This document shows, one piece after another, positions 1 through 10,148 of a DNA stretch of 64,000 bases. The notes beneath the pieces are model-generated. The model worked only from the letters and a program-made list of their open reading frames with translations. It ran no database searches and was not told the origin of the DNA. The stretch's first letter is position 1. The number at the start of each line of letters is the position of its first letter. A program made the translations under genes and the position numbers. Origin of the DNA: Vibrio pomeroyi (GTDB taxonomy: Bacteria; Pseudomonadota; Gammaproteobacteria; Enterobacterales; Vibrionaceae); the NCBI GenBank assembly GCA_041879425.1, contig CP090854.1:992001-1056000 (forward strand). Reading direction: 5' to 3'.

Positions 1-759
1 GTCGCTGAGATGCTGCAAATTGAGCAACTGCTTGATCGTAAACCATCACAGTTATCTGGTGGTCAGCGCCAGCGTGTCGCGATGGGACGTGCACTAGCGC
101 GTCGTCCTAAGCTGTATCTGTTCGATGAGCCACTTTCTAACTTGGATGCCAAGCTGCGTGTTGAGATGCGTCACCAGATTAAACGCCTTCACCAAAAGCT
201 GAACACCACCATTGTTTACGTGACTCATGATCAGATCGAGGCAATGACTCTGGCTGATCGTATCGCAGTAATGAAAGATGGTGAATTGCAGCAACTTGGC
301 ACACCGCAAGAGATCTACACCAAGCCAAATAATATGTTCGTGGCGGGCTTTATGGGGTCACCATCCATGAACTTCATTAAGACTATGGTGGATTTGGATG
401 AGGAACAGAATCCGATCATCAAAGTAACGGGTACGGCTGAGCAAGAGCACCACATTCGTTTACCACAAAGTATGCGTGAGCAAGATGGCAAAGAAGTGGT
501 GATTGGCCTGCGCCCTGAACACATAACCGAGCAGGAAAGTGAAGATGTGTCGGCAACGACCAAGCTAGACTTGCAGTTAGAAGTGCTAGAACCAACAGGG
601 CCAGATACGATTGCGATGGTGAAAGTGAACGACCAAGAAGTGGCATGTCGTTTGTCACCGGAATTTGAAGTGTCAGTTGGGCAAATGGCGCCGCTGCATT
701 TTGATTTATCAAAGGCGGTATTCTTTGATGCTCAGACTGAAGCGAGAATTGATTTCTAG
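1..759 (+). CDS. Sugar/glycerol-3-phosphate ABC transporter ATP-binding subunit, MalK/UgpC type (5' end outside window)
   Basis: This is the C-terminal ~252 residues of an importer ATPase that powers uptake of a sugar or polyol at the inner membrane. The frame is open from base 1, so the Walker A part lies upstream of the window. Visible motifs are the signature LSGGQRQR (about codon 19 of the visible part), Walker B LYLFDEP, the D-loop SNLDAK and the switch His in VTHD. After the nucleotide-binding fold comes a C-terminal OB-type regulatory domain (GLRPEH motif) typical of MalK, UgpC and MsmK proteins. The substrate cannot be told because the permease and binding-protein genes are not in view. 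A hairpin terminator follows the stop, so it is the last gene of its operon. Confidence 0.9.
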   Translation, partial: VAEMLQIEQLLDRKPSQLSGGQRQRVAMGRALARRPKLYLFDEPLSNLDAKLRVEMRHQIKRLHQKLNTTIVYVTHDQIEAMTLADRIAVMKDGELQQLGTPQEIYTKPNNMFVAGFMGSPSMNFIKTMVDLDEEQNPIIKVTGTAEQEHHIRLPQSMREQDGKEVVIGLRPEHITEQESEDVSATTKLDLQLEVLEPTGPDTIAMVKVNDQEVACRLSPEFEVSVGQMAPLHFDLSKAVFFDAQTEARIDF

Positions 760-800
760 TTTTTTGAGACAGTAGCTCAATGAGAGGCTAAGCTTAAACA

Positions 801-848
801 AAGACAGTATCACTAACTTATAATAAGTAACGTGATGCTGTCTTTTTT
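801..848 (+). terminator. Rho-independent terminator after the ABC ATPase gene
   Basis: An 11-bp stem (GACAGTATCAC pairing with GTGATGCTGTC, one G-U pair) is followed by six T residues. It lies about 45 bp after the ABC ATPase stop codon. Confidence 0.8.
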
Positions 849-1030
849 GTTGTTTTAGCCTGTTTTATTTCCTCACGAAAACAGAGGGATAAACGAGATA
901 AATGGATTAACTGCAATAATATCGCCAAATAGCCTCTGTTAGCTCTATAAAGCTGACCGAGAACAGCGTAGGATCGCGCTACTTTAGACCAAATACTAGG
1001 TTGCACATTAGTGCATAAACAGAAGAATAC

Positions 1031-2398
1031 ATGAAACTAACAGCAAAACCCTCAGCTAGTAACGCTTTACTTATTTCTATTACGACACCGGACTTCAAAG
1101 GTGACGAAGCAAAAGAGTCTCTTGCCGAACTTGCTCGCTTAGTAACAACCCTAGGGTTTAAAGTGGTCGGTACACAATCACAGCACCACAGTTCAACACA
1201 ACGACAAAACGTGTTGGGCGCAGGTAAGCTTGCAGAAATTGCACACCTAACCGGTTACCAAGGTTCGATTGAAGAAGCCGAAGATGAAGACTTTATCGAT
1301 GAGTCTTTTGATTTTCGCGCTGGTATCGATGAGTTAGATTTTGATGATCTTCCATCTGAAGACGTGGAGTTTGGTACTGCTGACGTAGTGGTATTCGACT
1401 GTGATTTGAGCCCATCTCAACTGCGTAACGTAGAAGCTCACTTGGGTGTCGAAGTGTTTGACCGTACTGGTATCATCATCGAAATCTTCAGCCGCCATGC
1501 TCGCACTCGTACCGCACGTCTGCAAGTTGAAATCGCTCGCCTAAACTACCTGGTGCCTCGACTGCGTGAAACGGCCGACGGTGATAAAGAACGTCAAATG
1601 GGTCAGGGTGCTGGTGAAACTTCACTAGAGCTAGACCGCCGTAAAGTTCGAGATCAAATTGCTGCGCTTAAGCGTGAGCTGGTTAGCGTGCAAGACGAAA
1701 TGAAGAACCGACGCACACAGCGTTCGGAGCTTTTCACTGTTGCTCTGGTTGGCTATACCAACGCGGGTAAATCTTCGATGATGCGCGCTATGACCGCAAC
1801 CGAAGTGAGCGGTGAAGATAAGCTTTTCGCAACCCTAGATACCACGGTTCGTGCTCTTCAGCCGATCACTCAGCCGCGTATCCTAGTGTCAGATACGGTG
1901 GGTTTCATCAAGAAACTACCACACGATCTGGTTGCTTCGTTCCACTCAACGCTAGCAGAAGCGCACGATGCTTCGTTACTGCTTTATGTGGTTGATGCTT
2001 CTGACGTTTCATTCCGCGCACAGCTTGAGGTGGTACATGAAGTATTAGCACAAGTGGGCGTTGAAGGCAGCGAAAAACTATTGGTACTGAACAAGTGCGA
2101 TAGATTGAGCGAAGAAGAGCAGTTAGAGCTGATTGAAGAATTCCCAGATGCAATGCTGACGTCAACTCGTGACCCGCTCGATATCACCAAACTGCACAAG
2201 TACATTGTGGGTGTGGCTGAACAAGGCATGATCGAAGAAGAGATCACCATCCCTTATTCTGGACAGGGCATCATCGGTGAGATTCGCTCAAACATGAGTG
2301 TGGTGAAGGAAGAGTACGACTACGAGTGCATCAAGTTGACTGTACGCTCAAGTGCAATTGATTTAGCGCGCTTGAAAAAGCGTATGCAGAAGTCTTAA
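1031..2398 (+). CDS. hflX: HflX-family ribosome-associated GTPase with an acidic insert
   Basis: This 455-aa protein is an HflX-type GTPase; the family splits or rescues stalled ribosomes under stress. The N-terminal HflX domain (about 1-180) carries VLGAGKLAEI and LSPSQLRNVE, then a helical linker with GAGETSLELDRRKV. The G domain has G1 GYTNAGKS (241-248), G3 DTVGF (288-292) and G4 NKCD (354-357). Residues ~78-115, just before the LSPSQ motif, are an insert rich in Asp and Glu that ordinary HflX lacks. The usual Vibrio hflX lies beside hfq, which is not here, so this is probably a second, paralogous copy; the symbol refers to the family. It is monocistronic, with its own hairpin terminator. 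Confidence 0.85.
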   Translation: MKLTAKPSASNALLISITTPDFKGDEAKESLAELARLVTTLGFKVVGTQSQHHSSTQRQNVLGAGKLAEIAHLTGYQGSIEEAEDEDFIDESFDFRAGIDELDFDDLPSEDVEFGTADVVVFDCDLSPSQLRNVEAHLGVEVFDRTGIIIEIFSRHARTRTARLQVEIARLNYLVPRLRETADGDKERQMGQGAGETSLELDRRKVRDQIAALKRELVSVQDEMKNRRTQRSELFTVALVGYTNAGKSSMMRAMTATEVSGEDKLFATLDTTVRALQPITQPRILVSDTVGFIKKLPHDLVASFHSTLAEAHDASLLLYVVDASDVSFRAQLEVVHEVLAQVGVEGSEKLLVLNKCDRLSEEEQLELIEEFPDAMLTSTRDPLDITKLHKYIVGVAEQGMIEEEITIPYSGQGIIGEIRSNMSVVKEEYDYECIKLTVRSSAIDLARLKKRMQKS

Positions 2399-2431
2399 TT
2401 TTGTAGCGAGCCTCAAAAGAACAACTAAAAG

Positions 2432-2459
2432 AAAAGCGACCCGATAAGGTCGCTTTTTT
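2432..2459. terminator. Bidirectional terminator between hflX and pfaD
   Basis: AAAAGCGACC and GGTCGCTTTT form a perfect stem with a short loop. There is a T-tract on the plus strand and a T-run on the minus strand from the A-rich left arm. It sits between the convergent 3' ends of the hflX-like gene and pfaD, so it can end both transcripts. Confidence 0.85.
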
Positions 2460-2502
2460 GTTTCCTGTCGCTGAGTAATTGGTTACTCGTCAACTAGCCC
2501 AT

Positions 2503-4140
2503 TTACGCCATTCTTTGAGTTGGCTTCCAACGTGCTAGTTCTGGGTCAAGTTTGATACCTTGCGAAGTCAGCAGGTTAACACGTGCTAAGTAAGCCGCAC
2601 CGTGCATCAGGTGCTTAGCAAGGTCGACCGCATTACGCTGTTGGTAATCATCTAGGTAGCTGTCTTTTGCCCATGCGTTGAATGCTCCAAGTGCAGGGCC
2701 AGCCCATACTTGGTAATCCATTTCACGACCTTGTTCGCCAGTGTTTGACCAGCGGCTCGAAAGCCCCAAGTACCAACGGAAGATCAGTGCCATTTTACGC
2801 TTCGGATTGCCTTCAGCGCGTTCGATTTGTTTAGGGTCACGCTCGTTAAAGTGCGCGACTGTACCTGCCCAGATGTCATCCAATGTTGAGCGGAATACCT
2901 GTTTCTCTAGCTTTTGGCGTTCTTCTGCTGGAATCGCTTCAATTGAGTCGTAACGTGTGTAGATTTCGTAAAGCTTGTTTGCACGCATTGGGAACAAAGT
3001 ACCGCGCTTGACTACTTGCAGCTTCACACCCATTTCGAACATGTCTGCCGCTGGAGCCATAGTCACGTCAGCCATTTCAGTTGTCGAAAGCAGTTTACGT
3101 GTGTGTTCGCTCGCCCCAGCCTCAACACACGCTTGGTTGATTGAACCAGTAACAATGTATGCCGCGCCCATGTTAAACGTCGCTAGAGCTGCGTCAGGTG
3201 TGCCGACGCCACCACCACAACCAACACGCAGCGGTGTTTTGAATTGGTACTGAGCTTGGATCTGTTCTTTCAACGCAAGAATTGTTGGCAGTAGGGTAAC
3301 CAGAGGGCGATTATCGGTGTGACCACCAGAATCGGCTTCTGCAGTAATGTCATCTGCCATAGGAACCAGCTGTGCCAGTTCCATCTGTTCTGCTGTGATT
3401 CGGCCTTCATCAACCAAGGCTTGCAGCATTTTCACAGGAGCAGGCTGCATGAACTTGCTTGCAACTTCAGTACGGCTCACCTTTGCGATGACTTTGTTAC
3501 CGATCTGGATTTCGCCTTTTGCATCACGGCTAAGGCCGGCAGCACGATAGTGAACGATTTGTGGTGTTAAACCTAAGAAGGCTGAAGCCTCAACCGTTTT
3601 CACTTTGTGCTTCAAAAACAACTCTACACTGCCGCGTTCTAGTGCAGGTTCACTTGGGCTGTGAATCAAGTTAAACGCGTAAGGTCCGTTTGGTAGTGCT
3701 GCTTGAATACGGTTGATCGCTTGTTCAACGCGAGACGGGATTAAGCCCGCCGCGCCAAATGAACAAAGAATGCCAGCCTGACCCAATGCAATTACAAGCT
3801 CTTCAGATGAGATGCCGTTGGCCATTGCGCCTGCGTAATACGCGTATTTTACGCCATGGCAGCGACGAAACTCTTCGTCGCCCAAGCTTTGTGTACCGAG
3901 TGCAGGAGCAAATGCGCTAACAGGTTGGCTGTTTGCGGCACTTGCTGAATCACCCGAGGTAATTTCAGCTTGTTGGCTTACGCCTAAGCCTTTTTCTGGG
4001 TGGTTCACTACGTAACAAGCAAGGCTTAAGTCTTTTAAGATGGTCGACATTGCCGCACTATCAAAGTGAGTTGTGTTCTCTTCAATCTGCCAAGGCCACG
4101 GAGATAGCTTTTCATTATTAATAGTAGTTTGAGTTGTCAT
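2503..4140 (-). CDS. pfaD: PUFA synthase enoyl reductase PfaD
   Basis: PfaD (545 aa) is the trans-acting enoyl reductase of the PUFA synthase; it reduces the enoyl-ACP intermediate with NAD(P)H through FMN. The sequence has a TIM-barrel of the nitronate-monooxygenase/FabK type, with a glycine-rich FMN phosphate-binding stretch GGGVGTPDAAL near residue 310 and GSINQACVEAG shortly after. An N-terminal extension of ~90 residues is typical of PfaD. The ATG start has AGGAAAG 8 nt upstream. It is last in the operon, 38 bp after pfaC, and ends at a bidirectional terminator. The length matches the family. Confidence 0.95.
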   Translation of the reverse strand: MTTQTTINNEKLSPWPWQIEENTTHFDSAAMSTILKDLSLACYVVNHPEKGLGVSQQAEITSGDSASAANSQPVSAFAPALGTQSLGDEEFRRCHGVKYAYYAGAMANGISSEELVIALGQAGILCSFGAAGLIPSRVEQAINRIQAALPNGPYAFNLIHSPSEPALERGSVELFLKHKVKTVEASAFLGLTPQIVHYRAAGLSRDAKGEIQIGNKVIAKVSRTEVASKFMQPAPVKMLQALVDEGRITAEQMELAQLVPMADDITAEADSGGHTDNRPLVTLLPTILALKEQIQAQYQFKTPLRVGCGGGVGTPDAALATFNMGAAYIVTGSINQACVEAGASEHTRKLLSTTEMADVTMAPAADMFEMGVKLQVVKRGTLFPMRANKLYEIYTRYDSIEAIPAEERQKLEKQVFRSTLDDIWAGTVAHFNERDPKQIERAEGNPKRKMALIFRWYLGLSSRWSNTGEQGREMDYQVWAGPALGAFNAWAKDSYLDDYQQRNAVDLAKHLMHGAAYLARVNLLTSQGIKLDPELARWKPTQRMA

Positions 4141-4178
4141 ACTAAATTCTTTCCTAATTCTTTGTCTCTAATGGCGGC

Positions 4179-7100
4179 TTATGCTTTCTTGATACCAGAA
4201 GCTTTATCGCTAGCAGGGGCTTCTTCGATACAAATCGCGATGTCTTTCACTTCGTAAATACGCAGGCCATCTTTGCTCAGGTTTGCGTCGCCAACGATGA
4301 TGCGCTTGCCGTCTTCGTCTTTAATCGCTGTGATGTGTACATCCAGAGACATCTGTTTGTTCAGAGGGTTAATCTGACCACGGTATTTCCATTTCACTTC
4401 AGATTGGATTTGACCAAACTTCGGATTGCGGAAACCAGCGCCAAGATCTTTGTTTAGTGCATAGGTTTGCATTAGCTCGATGATTGCTTCGACACCTAGA
4501 GAACCTGGCATTACTGGATCTTGATGGAAGTGGAACTGGAAGAACCAATCGCTCGGGTCAATCGTACGCTCAGCGTATAGGTAGCCAAGGCCGTCTTTAC
4601 CACCGTCGCTGGTGATCTGCACGGTATCGATAAAGTTCAAACGACCGCCAGCCAATTTGTAGTGCTCTTGTACCTCACCAGTAGACGAGACTGGTGCATT
4701 GAAGTAACGCGTCGTTTTGTCTAGCAGGTTAATGTTTACATCCGGCGTACGGTTGTTATCAACGTGCCAAGGGTGAGTCACCTTACCGTTGTCCAAACCC
4801 AGTTGGTCTTTCAGTGCAGCGCCTTTGAAGTAACCAAATACCGCTGTACCTTCATAGAACGGCACGCCATCAGTGCTCAGTTCGAAGCTAAAGCTCTGTA
4901 CGATGTTAGTGCCCATCATTACGGTTGAAAGCAGGCGAGAATCGTTGGTGATGGTTTTGCCACGTAAGTCGACATTGCGCAGCATTTTGCCGCTGCCATC
5001 CAGGTTACGGAAAAACAGTTCTTCACCTGGGAACCCCAGAGTGGTGCCCATGTAGCCAGAGATGAAGCCGTTTGGCTGCAATGAAATCTCCATCAATACC
5101 GAATAAGGCATCAAGGTATGGTGGCTGTTTTCATCGAAATACCATGCGTTTTCTGGCACTTCGTATTCAGCGATACACGATGAAGGTTTCTTGAAGTCGC
5201 CACGCTTACCGTCGATCTCAACAACACGAGTGGTTAACTGCAAGTCGCCACACGGAGTACGTGGTGGGATCATTCCACGGTAGATAGAGAAATCAGGGCC
5301 GAAACATTTTTCGATATCGCCAGTCGCGAATTCGAACATGTGGTATGGCGTAAATGGAACCGTATCGGGTGTGCGGTTCGGGTAATCTGGAGTCACCGGA
5401 GCTTCAACGTGTTGAAGAGGAATCACGCCTTTGTTTGGCGCAGTTTTTAGGTCTTCAATTTGCGCCATCAGTGGTGCATTCGCTGAAGCCTGTTGATTCA
5501 CTGCTGGTGTATGGCCCAAGTTTTCGATAATAGGGGTCGCAACAGCCGTTTCTAAAGAAGGCAGGTAACGAGTACATTCGTCGTCTTCTTTGATCATCAC
5601 ACCCAAGTTTTGGAAATCAACAATCACTTTGCCGTTGAGCAAAATATCGATGTTAGCTTTCGCGTATGGACGAGGGCTTAGACCAATCTCGGTCACTTCC
5701 ATGCGGTAAGTCAGTTCTGCCGATTGTGGTAGAACTTGACCACGACAACGCACTTGTTGAGGCGCATTTTCAAGCGGTTGGAAACGACCATTTTGAACAA
5801 GCGTGTGCATGCCAAGGTGCATCATGAAGAATTGAAGCAGTTGACCACAACCTTCAGCCATCAAAGAGCCAGCCATTACTGAGTCATCTTTGAAGTGACA
5901 AGGGAAGTACCAGTGCTCAGGCTCTAACTGCTTATGACCTTCAATCAGACCAAGTCCCCATGTACCGCCTTGCGGTTCAACACGGCTGACCTTTTCGATC
6001 ATCATGAACTTCTCTGAGCTGAAGCATAAAGAAGGCTGGTGGCGATCAGATTGGTGAGTAGGGCCAAAACACTCTGCAATGTTTGCAGTCAGTAGGTGGC
6101 GCAGTTCTTGGTGGTTAAACTGCGTTTTAGGGCAGTGCAACATTGGGTCGAAGCGTTGCTTAGTAGCAAGCTTACGAGCCTTAATTTCATCTTCAGTGTG
6201 AATCACACCTTTGCCGTCAGCTAGCTCTTCATCAGTGAAGAAACCTGCACAACCGTTATCCATTTTCAGGATCATCTTGTCGCCAACGAAACATTCGTAC
6301 GAGAAGAAGAACAGCAACGTGTCGCCATTGCGAGCAAAGCTGTTGATTGAGATATCGTAACGCAGCGTATCGCCACCACGAGGTAAGTCGCCAAGGAAGG
6401 TCAGCGTACAATCAAGCAGGCGATAAACACGTTCGCCTTTGTTTTCGAAATCAATGCCTAAGTAGCTGATCAGCATTAGGTCACACTGACCAGATTCAAC
6501 TGCAACAGCCCAAGGGATCTGACCATCTACAAGATACGGCGCATCAACTGGGATGTCGTATTCTGTGGTCATGGTGCTTGGCTTGTACTCGTTCACTGTC
6601 GCGTTGAGCTTAGTAACACGAGATACCAATAGGTAATCGGTAGTTGGCAAACGAACGCGGCGCGAGTAGCTATCAATGATCGCGTAGTCAGGACCAAACA
6701 CGTTCGCAATATCACCTTCCGCATACTCAACCAGATCATCGTAATCCCAGATACACGGCTTACGGATAGGTTTTACTGGTGCTGGCGTTGCAAGTACGTT
6801 GACTGGTGCTTCCTGAACCTGAGCTGGTTGAGTTTGAATAGACTGAGCTGCCGTTTGTTGGCCATTCGTTTGTTGAGAAAGGGCATTGCTATCTAAACCA
6901 GATGTCACTGCGTTTAGCTGTGCTTTCAATAAAGCATCGGCAATCTGCAGACCTTGTGCACGTGTTTGTAAAAAGGCTTTGTGAACTTGCTGCGCCGCCT
7001 GCTGATTTTGAGCAAAGGCTTGGTTGTGTGGTGTTACAGATGGCTGTGATACTGCATCCGTATTAGCGTTGATGTTTGATACGCCATTTTTAGCGGATAG

Positions 7101-10100
7101 GACATGAGTCATATTGCTGTGGTTACCTGTTAGCTGACTGTGGCGATCTTGCGCCAGAGTAGGGGATACTGATGTAGGAGTTTCGATGACTGGCTCTACC
7201 GTGTTTTGCGCTAGTGCTTTCTTCTCTAACTCTTTTTGCGCAAGGGCTGCTTTGATGTTTGCTGTCGTTGGAACCGACGCCACTCTTGCTGCTTGTTTAC
7301 CAGAGGCTTTTTGTTGAATGTGCGCTAGGTTAGCGATTGGTGTCTCTGCGATATGTTGATAAATATCGCGACCACCGAGAGTCACTTGTTTAACCAATTG
7401 ACGCTTAGCATCACTTGCCAGTTCACTACTTAAGCGAACAGAAAGTGATTGAGATTCGACACTCGATTGGCTTAGTAGCAGCTGTGAACATTGTCCTTCG
7501 CTGATGCTGGCAACAATCGCGTTCTTAGAACTGATGCTTGGATTCAGAGACTCAAGGTTCAGGTTAAGGAGACCGTGTAGTAGGCTCGCCATGCCAGAAG
7601 CTGCAGAGCAGTGACCAACACGTTGACTCGCTTGAGTCGTCTTTGTGTTCCGTAGGCTGACAGGCGAAGTTTCATGTGATGAAAACTGATGAGATGAAGA
7701 CTCAGGTGCATGGTTAAGCTCAAGCAGAGAAACATCGTTCGAGCTCATACCGACTTGAGTCAGTAATTCATCGGTAACGGCGTTGTTACGCTCACTTGAT
7801 CCAAAGGCCAATGCATTGATGCTGCCGTAAGCCGTATCTTGGTTGCTTGTTACTCGACTCTCTTCAACAAGAACGATTGCACCCGCGCCTTCGCCCACAT
7901 TCCAACTGCCGTCTTGTGGCTGGTCGAATTTTGGAGCAAGTGATACAGGGCTCACGCTGTTCTTCAGAATCACATGTTCGGCGCTGCCACTTAGGTCTAC
8001 GGCTGCGATTACGACTGCGTCCATGGATTCTTGCGACATTAGGTTTTGTGCAACATCGATACAACGAGCAACCGACTGTTCAGCGGCTGAAATCGTAAAG
8101 GCAGGGCCGTTAAAGTCCCACAATGAAGAGATACGCGAAGCCATGATATTGCCGATGAAACTGGTGTATTGGTTCAGCTTGGCTGCGTCCATCACACTGT
8201 CCATCGCAATGGTTTCTAGCGATTGGTATTCGTCTTGTGTTAGTTCAATACCCATGTTGGCAAAGCTGTCAGCCAGTTGGCTATGTAGGTTTACACGTCC
8301 ACGGAACTGGTGCATCTCAAGCTCTGTTTCCATTGCGACCAGTACTGCTACCTTTTGGCCTGCCACAAGCTTGGCATCTTTGATGGCTTCGTCTGCAACT
8401 TTCATCAGTAGCAACTGCTGAGAGATCAAACGGTCATCTTCATTAGGCGGCACTTTAAAACGTAGGAAATCGAGATCGAATTGATCGATGTAAGCTCCGT
8501 TCGGAATGCCGTGTAAACCAAACTGATTCAGTAGTTCTGGATGTTGGTCTAAGCCTTTCCAGCGCTTCTTAGGCAAGGCAATGAAAGCATCATTGTTGGT
8601 CTCAATTGCAGCGCTGAGCGCGTTGATACTTTGCAGAGAACCGAAGTGCGATGCGAGGCCAGTAATGCTTAAATTAGGCGATTGTAGGCTTGGAGACGCT
8701 GACTCTAGAGTCTGATTTACATTACTCTTGTCAGAATACGCTTCAAGCAGTAAGTGAGCGTTACAACCACCGAAACCAAATACAGACACACCCGCACAGC
8801 GCTCTTGGTTATCCGCTTTACTTGGCCAAGGTTGAACCTGTGTTGGTAGCGTTTGTGAACCAAATAAACCCTCTGGTGACGATAGCGGCTTATCCAAATT
8901 AATACTTGGCGGAAGCACGTCTTCTTTCATCGCGAAGATCATCTTCATGATCCCTGGCATACCCGCCGCAGTCAGTAAGTGACCGAGGTTTGATTTCGCA
9001 GAGCCAATCAATGGCGGGTTAGAACCATTCAGTTTGTCAGCAAAGAAACGCTCCATTGAGGTTAACTCAACCTTGTCACCTAATGGTGTGCCGGTTGCGT
9101 GACACTCAATCACTTCAATGCTGTCTGGTGATAGGTTTGAAGCCTCGTAAGCGCGTTCAAAGGCTTGGACTTGTCCCTTGCTGTTTGGACTTAATACGAA
9201 CTGGCCACGGCCATCGTTTGATAGACCAATGCCGCTGACGACCGCGTAGATGTTGTCGCCATCACGCTCTGCATCAGCTAAGCGTTTTAGGACTAACACA
9301 CCGGCACCTTCGCCAGCAAACAGACCTTTACTGTTGCTATCAAACGGAACCGACACACCGTGATCAGGGTAAGCGTGGAAGATTGAGAAACCCATATTGA
9401 TGAAGAATGGGTCAGCACCGGATACCGCGCCTGCCAACATCATGTCGGCTTTGCCTGTGTTCAGGTAATCACACGCTAACTTCAATGAATACACTGAACT
9501 TGCACATGCCGCATCTAGGCTAAGTTGCACGTTGCCTAAACCTAGCGCATCAGCGACTAACTTAGAGGCGTTGTGTGCTGCCGCACCGTTGATCGGGTTG
9601 AGGTCTTGCGCGGTTTCATTGGTTGGTAGCAGTGAAAACTGGTCATTAGCCAATTTAGCTTGTAGTGCTTTCTCGACCACCGAGTGGTACATCGGTAGAA
9701 ACAGGTCGTTTGAACGTGTGGTTGGGAACGAAAGGGCACCCATGATCACACCTGTGCGCTCTAAAACATCGGCATTTAAACTAACGCCTGCGTCTACTAA
9801 AGCCTTGCGACTGGTATCCAAAGCCCAAAGGAAACTCTGGTCGACACCTTTGAATGAATCAGCTGTTAAGCGGTAGCCATTACTGTCGAAATTGAAGTTT
9901 TCGATGTAGCCGCCTTTATCACAGTAAAAGCGGTCTGATTCACCTTGAACGCCCTGATAGCTTTCAGGTTTAGCGCCTAACTTTTCAGCGCTTAATGTGG
10001 TTCGAGAATCTTTTTTATTCAGCAAGTTTTGCCAAAAGTCTTTTGGCGTATCAGCTTCTGGGTATTGGTTCGCAATACCGACAATCGCGATCTTATTACA

Positions 10101-10148
10101 CTTCACTTGCTGCTTAGTCTTGGCTTGAACCTGATATTGAGAACTCAT
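4179..10148 (-). CDS. pfaC: PUFA synthase subunit PfaC (KS-CLF-DH-DH)
   Basis: PfaC (1989 aa) carries a ketosynthase, a chain-length-factor-like domain and two FabA-type dehydratase/isomerase domains that place cis double bonds. The KS domain has the nucleophile motif DAACASS (~213), CHATGTPLGD (~351) and NLGHLLTAAG (~388). The second KS-like domain reads SAAEQSVA at the active-site position (~689), so it lacks the Cys, as CLF domains do. A low-complexity Gln/Ala/Ser linker (~950-1130) leads to two double-hotdog dehydratases with catalytic motifs HFKDDSVMAGS (~1421) and HFHQDPVMPGS (~1874). The start overlaps the pfaB stop as ATGA, which points to translational coupling. The domain order matches PfaC of EPA and DHA producers. 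Confidence 0.96.
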   Translation of the reverse strand: MSSQYQVQAKTKQQVKCNKIAIVGIANQYPEADTPKDFWQNLLNKKDSRTTLSAEKLGAKPESYQGVQGESDRFYCDKGGYIENFNFDSNGYRLTADSFKGVDQSFLWALDTSRKALVDAGVSLNADVLERTGVIMGALSFPTTRSNDLFLPMYHSVVEKALQAKLANDQFSLLPTNETAQDLNPINGAAAHNASKLVADALGLGNVQLSLDAACASSVYSLKLACDYLNTGKADMMLAGAVSGADPFFINMGFSIFHAYPDHGVSVPFDSNSKGLFAGEGAGVLVLKRLADAERDGDNIYAVVSGIGLSNDGRGQFVLSPNSKGQVQAFERAYEASNLSPDSIEVIECHATGTPLGDKVELTSMERFFADKLNGSNPPLIGSAKSNLGHLLTAAGMPGIMKMIFAMKEDVLPPSINLDKPLSSPEGLFGSQTLPTQVQPWPSKADNQERCAGVSVFGFGGCNAHLLLEAYSDKSNVNQTLESASPSLQSPNLSITGLASHFGSLQSINALSAAIETNNDAFIALPKKRWKGLDQHPELLNQFGLHGIPNGAYIDQFDLDFLRFKVPPNEDDRLISQQLLLMKVADEAIKDAKLVAGQKVAVLVAMETELEMHQFRGRVNLHSQLADSFANMGIELTQDEYQSLETIAMDSVMDAAKLNQYTSFIGNIMASRISSLWDFNGPAFTISAAEQSVARCIDVAQNLMSQESMDAVVIAAVDLSGSAEHVILKNSVSPVSLAPKFDQPQDGSWNVGEGAGAIVLVEESRVTSNQDTAYGSINALAFGSSERNNAVTDELLTQVGMSSNDVSLLELNHAPESSSHQFSSHETSPVSLRNTKTTQASQRVGHCSAASGMASLLHGLLNLNLESLNPSISSKNAIVASISEGQCSQLLLSQSSVESQSLSVRLSSELASDAKRQLVKQVTLGGRDIYQHIAETPIANLAHIQQKASGKQAARVASVPTTANIKAALAQKELEKKALAQNTVEPVIETPTSVSPTLAQDRHSQLTGNHSNMTHVLSAKNGVSNINANTDAVSQPSVTPHNQAFAQNQQAAQQVHKAFLQTRAQGLQIADALLKAQLNAVTSGLDSNALSQQTNGQQTAAQSIQTQPAQVQEAPVNVLATPAPVKPIRKPCIWDYDDLVEYAEGDIANVFGPDYAIIDSYSRRVRLPTTDYLLVSRVTKLNATVNEYKPSTMTTEYDIPVDAPYLVDGQIPWAVAVESGQCDLMLISYLGIDFENKGERVYRLLDCTLTFLGDLPRGGDTLRYDISINSFARNGDTLLFFFSYECFVGDKMILKMDNGCAGFFTDEELADGKGVIHTEDEIKARKLATKQRFDPMLHCPKTQFNHQELRHLLTANIAECFGPTHQSDRHQPSLCFSSEKFMMIEKVSRVEPQGGTWGLGLIEGHKQLEPEHWYFPCHFKDDSVMAGSLMAEGCGQLLQFFMMHLGMHTLVQNGRFQPLENAPQQVRCRGQVLPQSAELTYRMEVTEIGLSPRPYAKANIDILLNGKVIVDFQNLGVMIKEDDECTRYLPSLETAVATPIIENLGHTPAVNQQASANAPLMAQIEDLKTAPNKGVIPLQHVEAPVTPDYPNRTPDTVPFTPYHMFEFATGDIEKCFGPDFSIYRGMIPPRTPCGDLQLTTRVVEIDGKRGDFKKPSSCIAEYEVPENAWYFDENSHHTLMPYSVLMEISLQPNGFISGYMGTTLGFPGEELFFRNLDGSGKMLRNVDLRGKTITNDSRLLSTVMMGTNIVQSFSFELSTDGVPFYEGTAVFGYFKGAALKDQLGLDNGKVTHPWHVDNNRTPDVNINLLDKTTRYFNAPVSSTGEVQEHYKLAGGRLNFIDTVQITSDGGKDGLGYLYAERTIDPSDWFFQFHFHQDPVMPGSLGVEAIIELMQTYALNKDLGAGFRNPKFGQIQSEVKWKYRGQINPLNKQMSLDVHITAIKDEDGKRIIVGDANLSKDGLRIYEVKDIAICIEEAPASDKASGIKKA

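Noticed and set aside
8070..8090. Missing active-site Cys in the second KS-like domain of PfaC as a defect
   Set aside because: This is normal for the chain-length-factor domain of PfaC proteins and not a mutation.
7843..8421. 192-aa plus-strand ORF inside pfaC
   Set aside because: It lies antisense to an unbroken KS/CLF coding region with intact motifs, has no ribosome site and has an odd Ser/Ala/Thr-rich composition.
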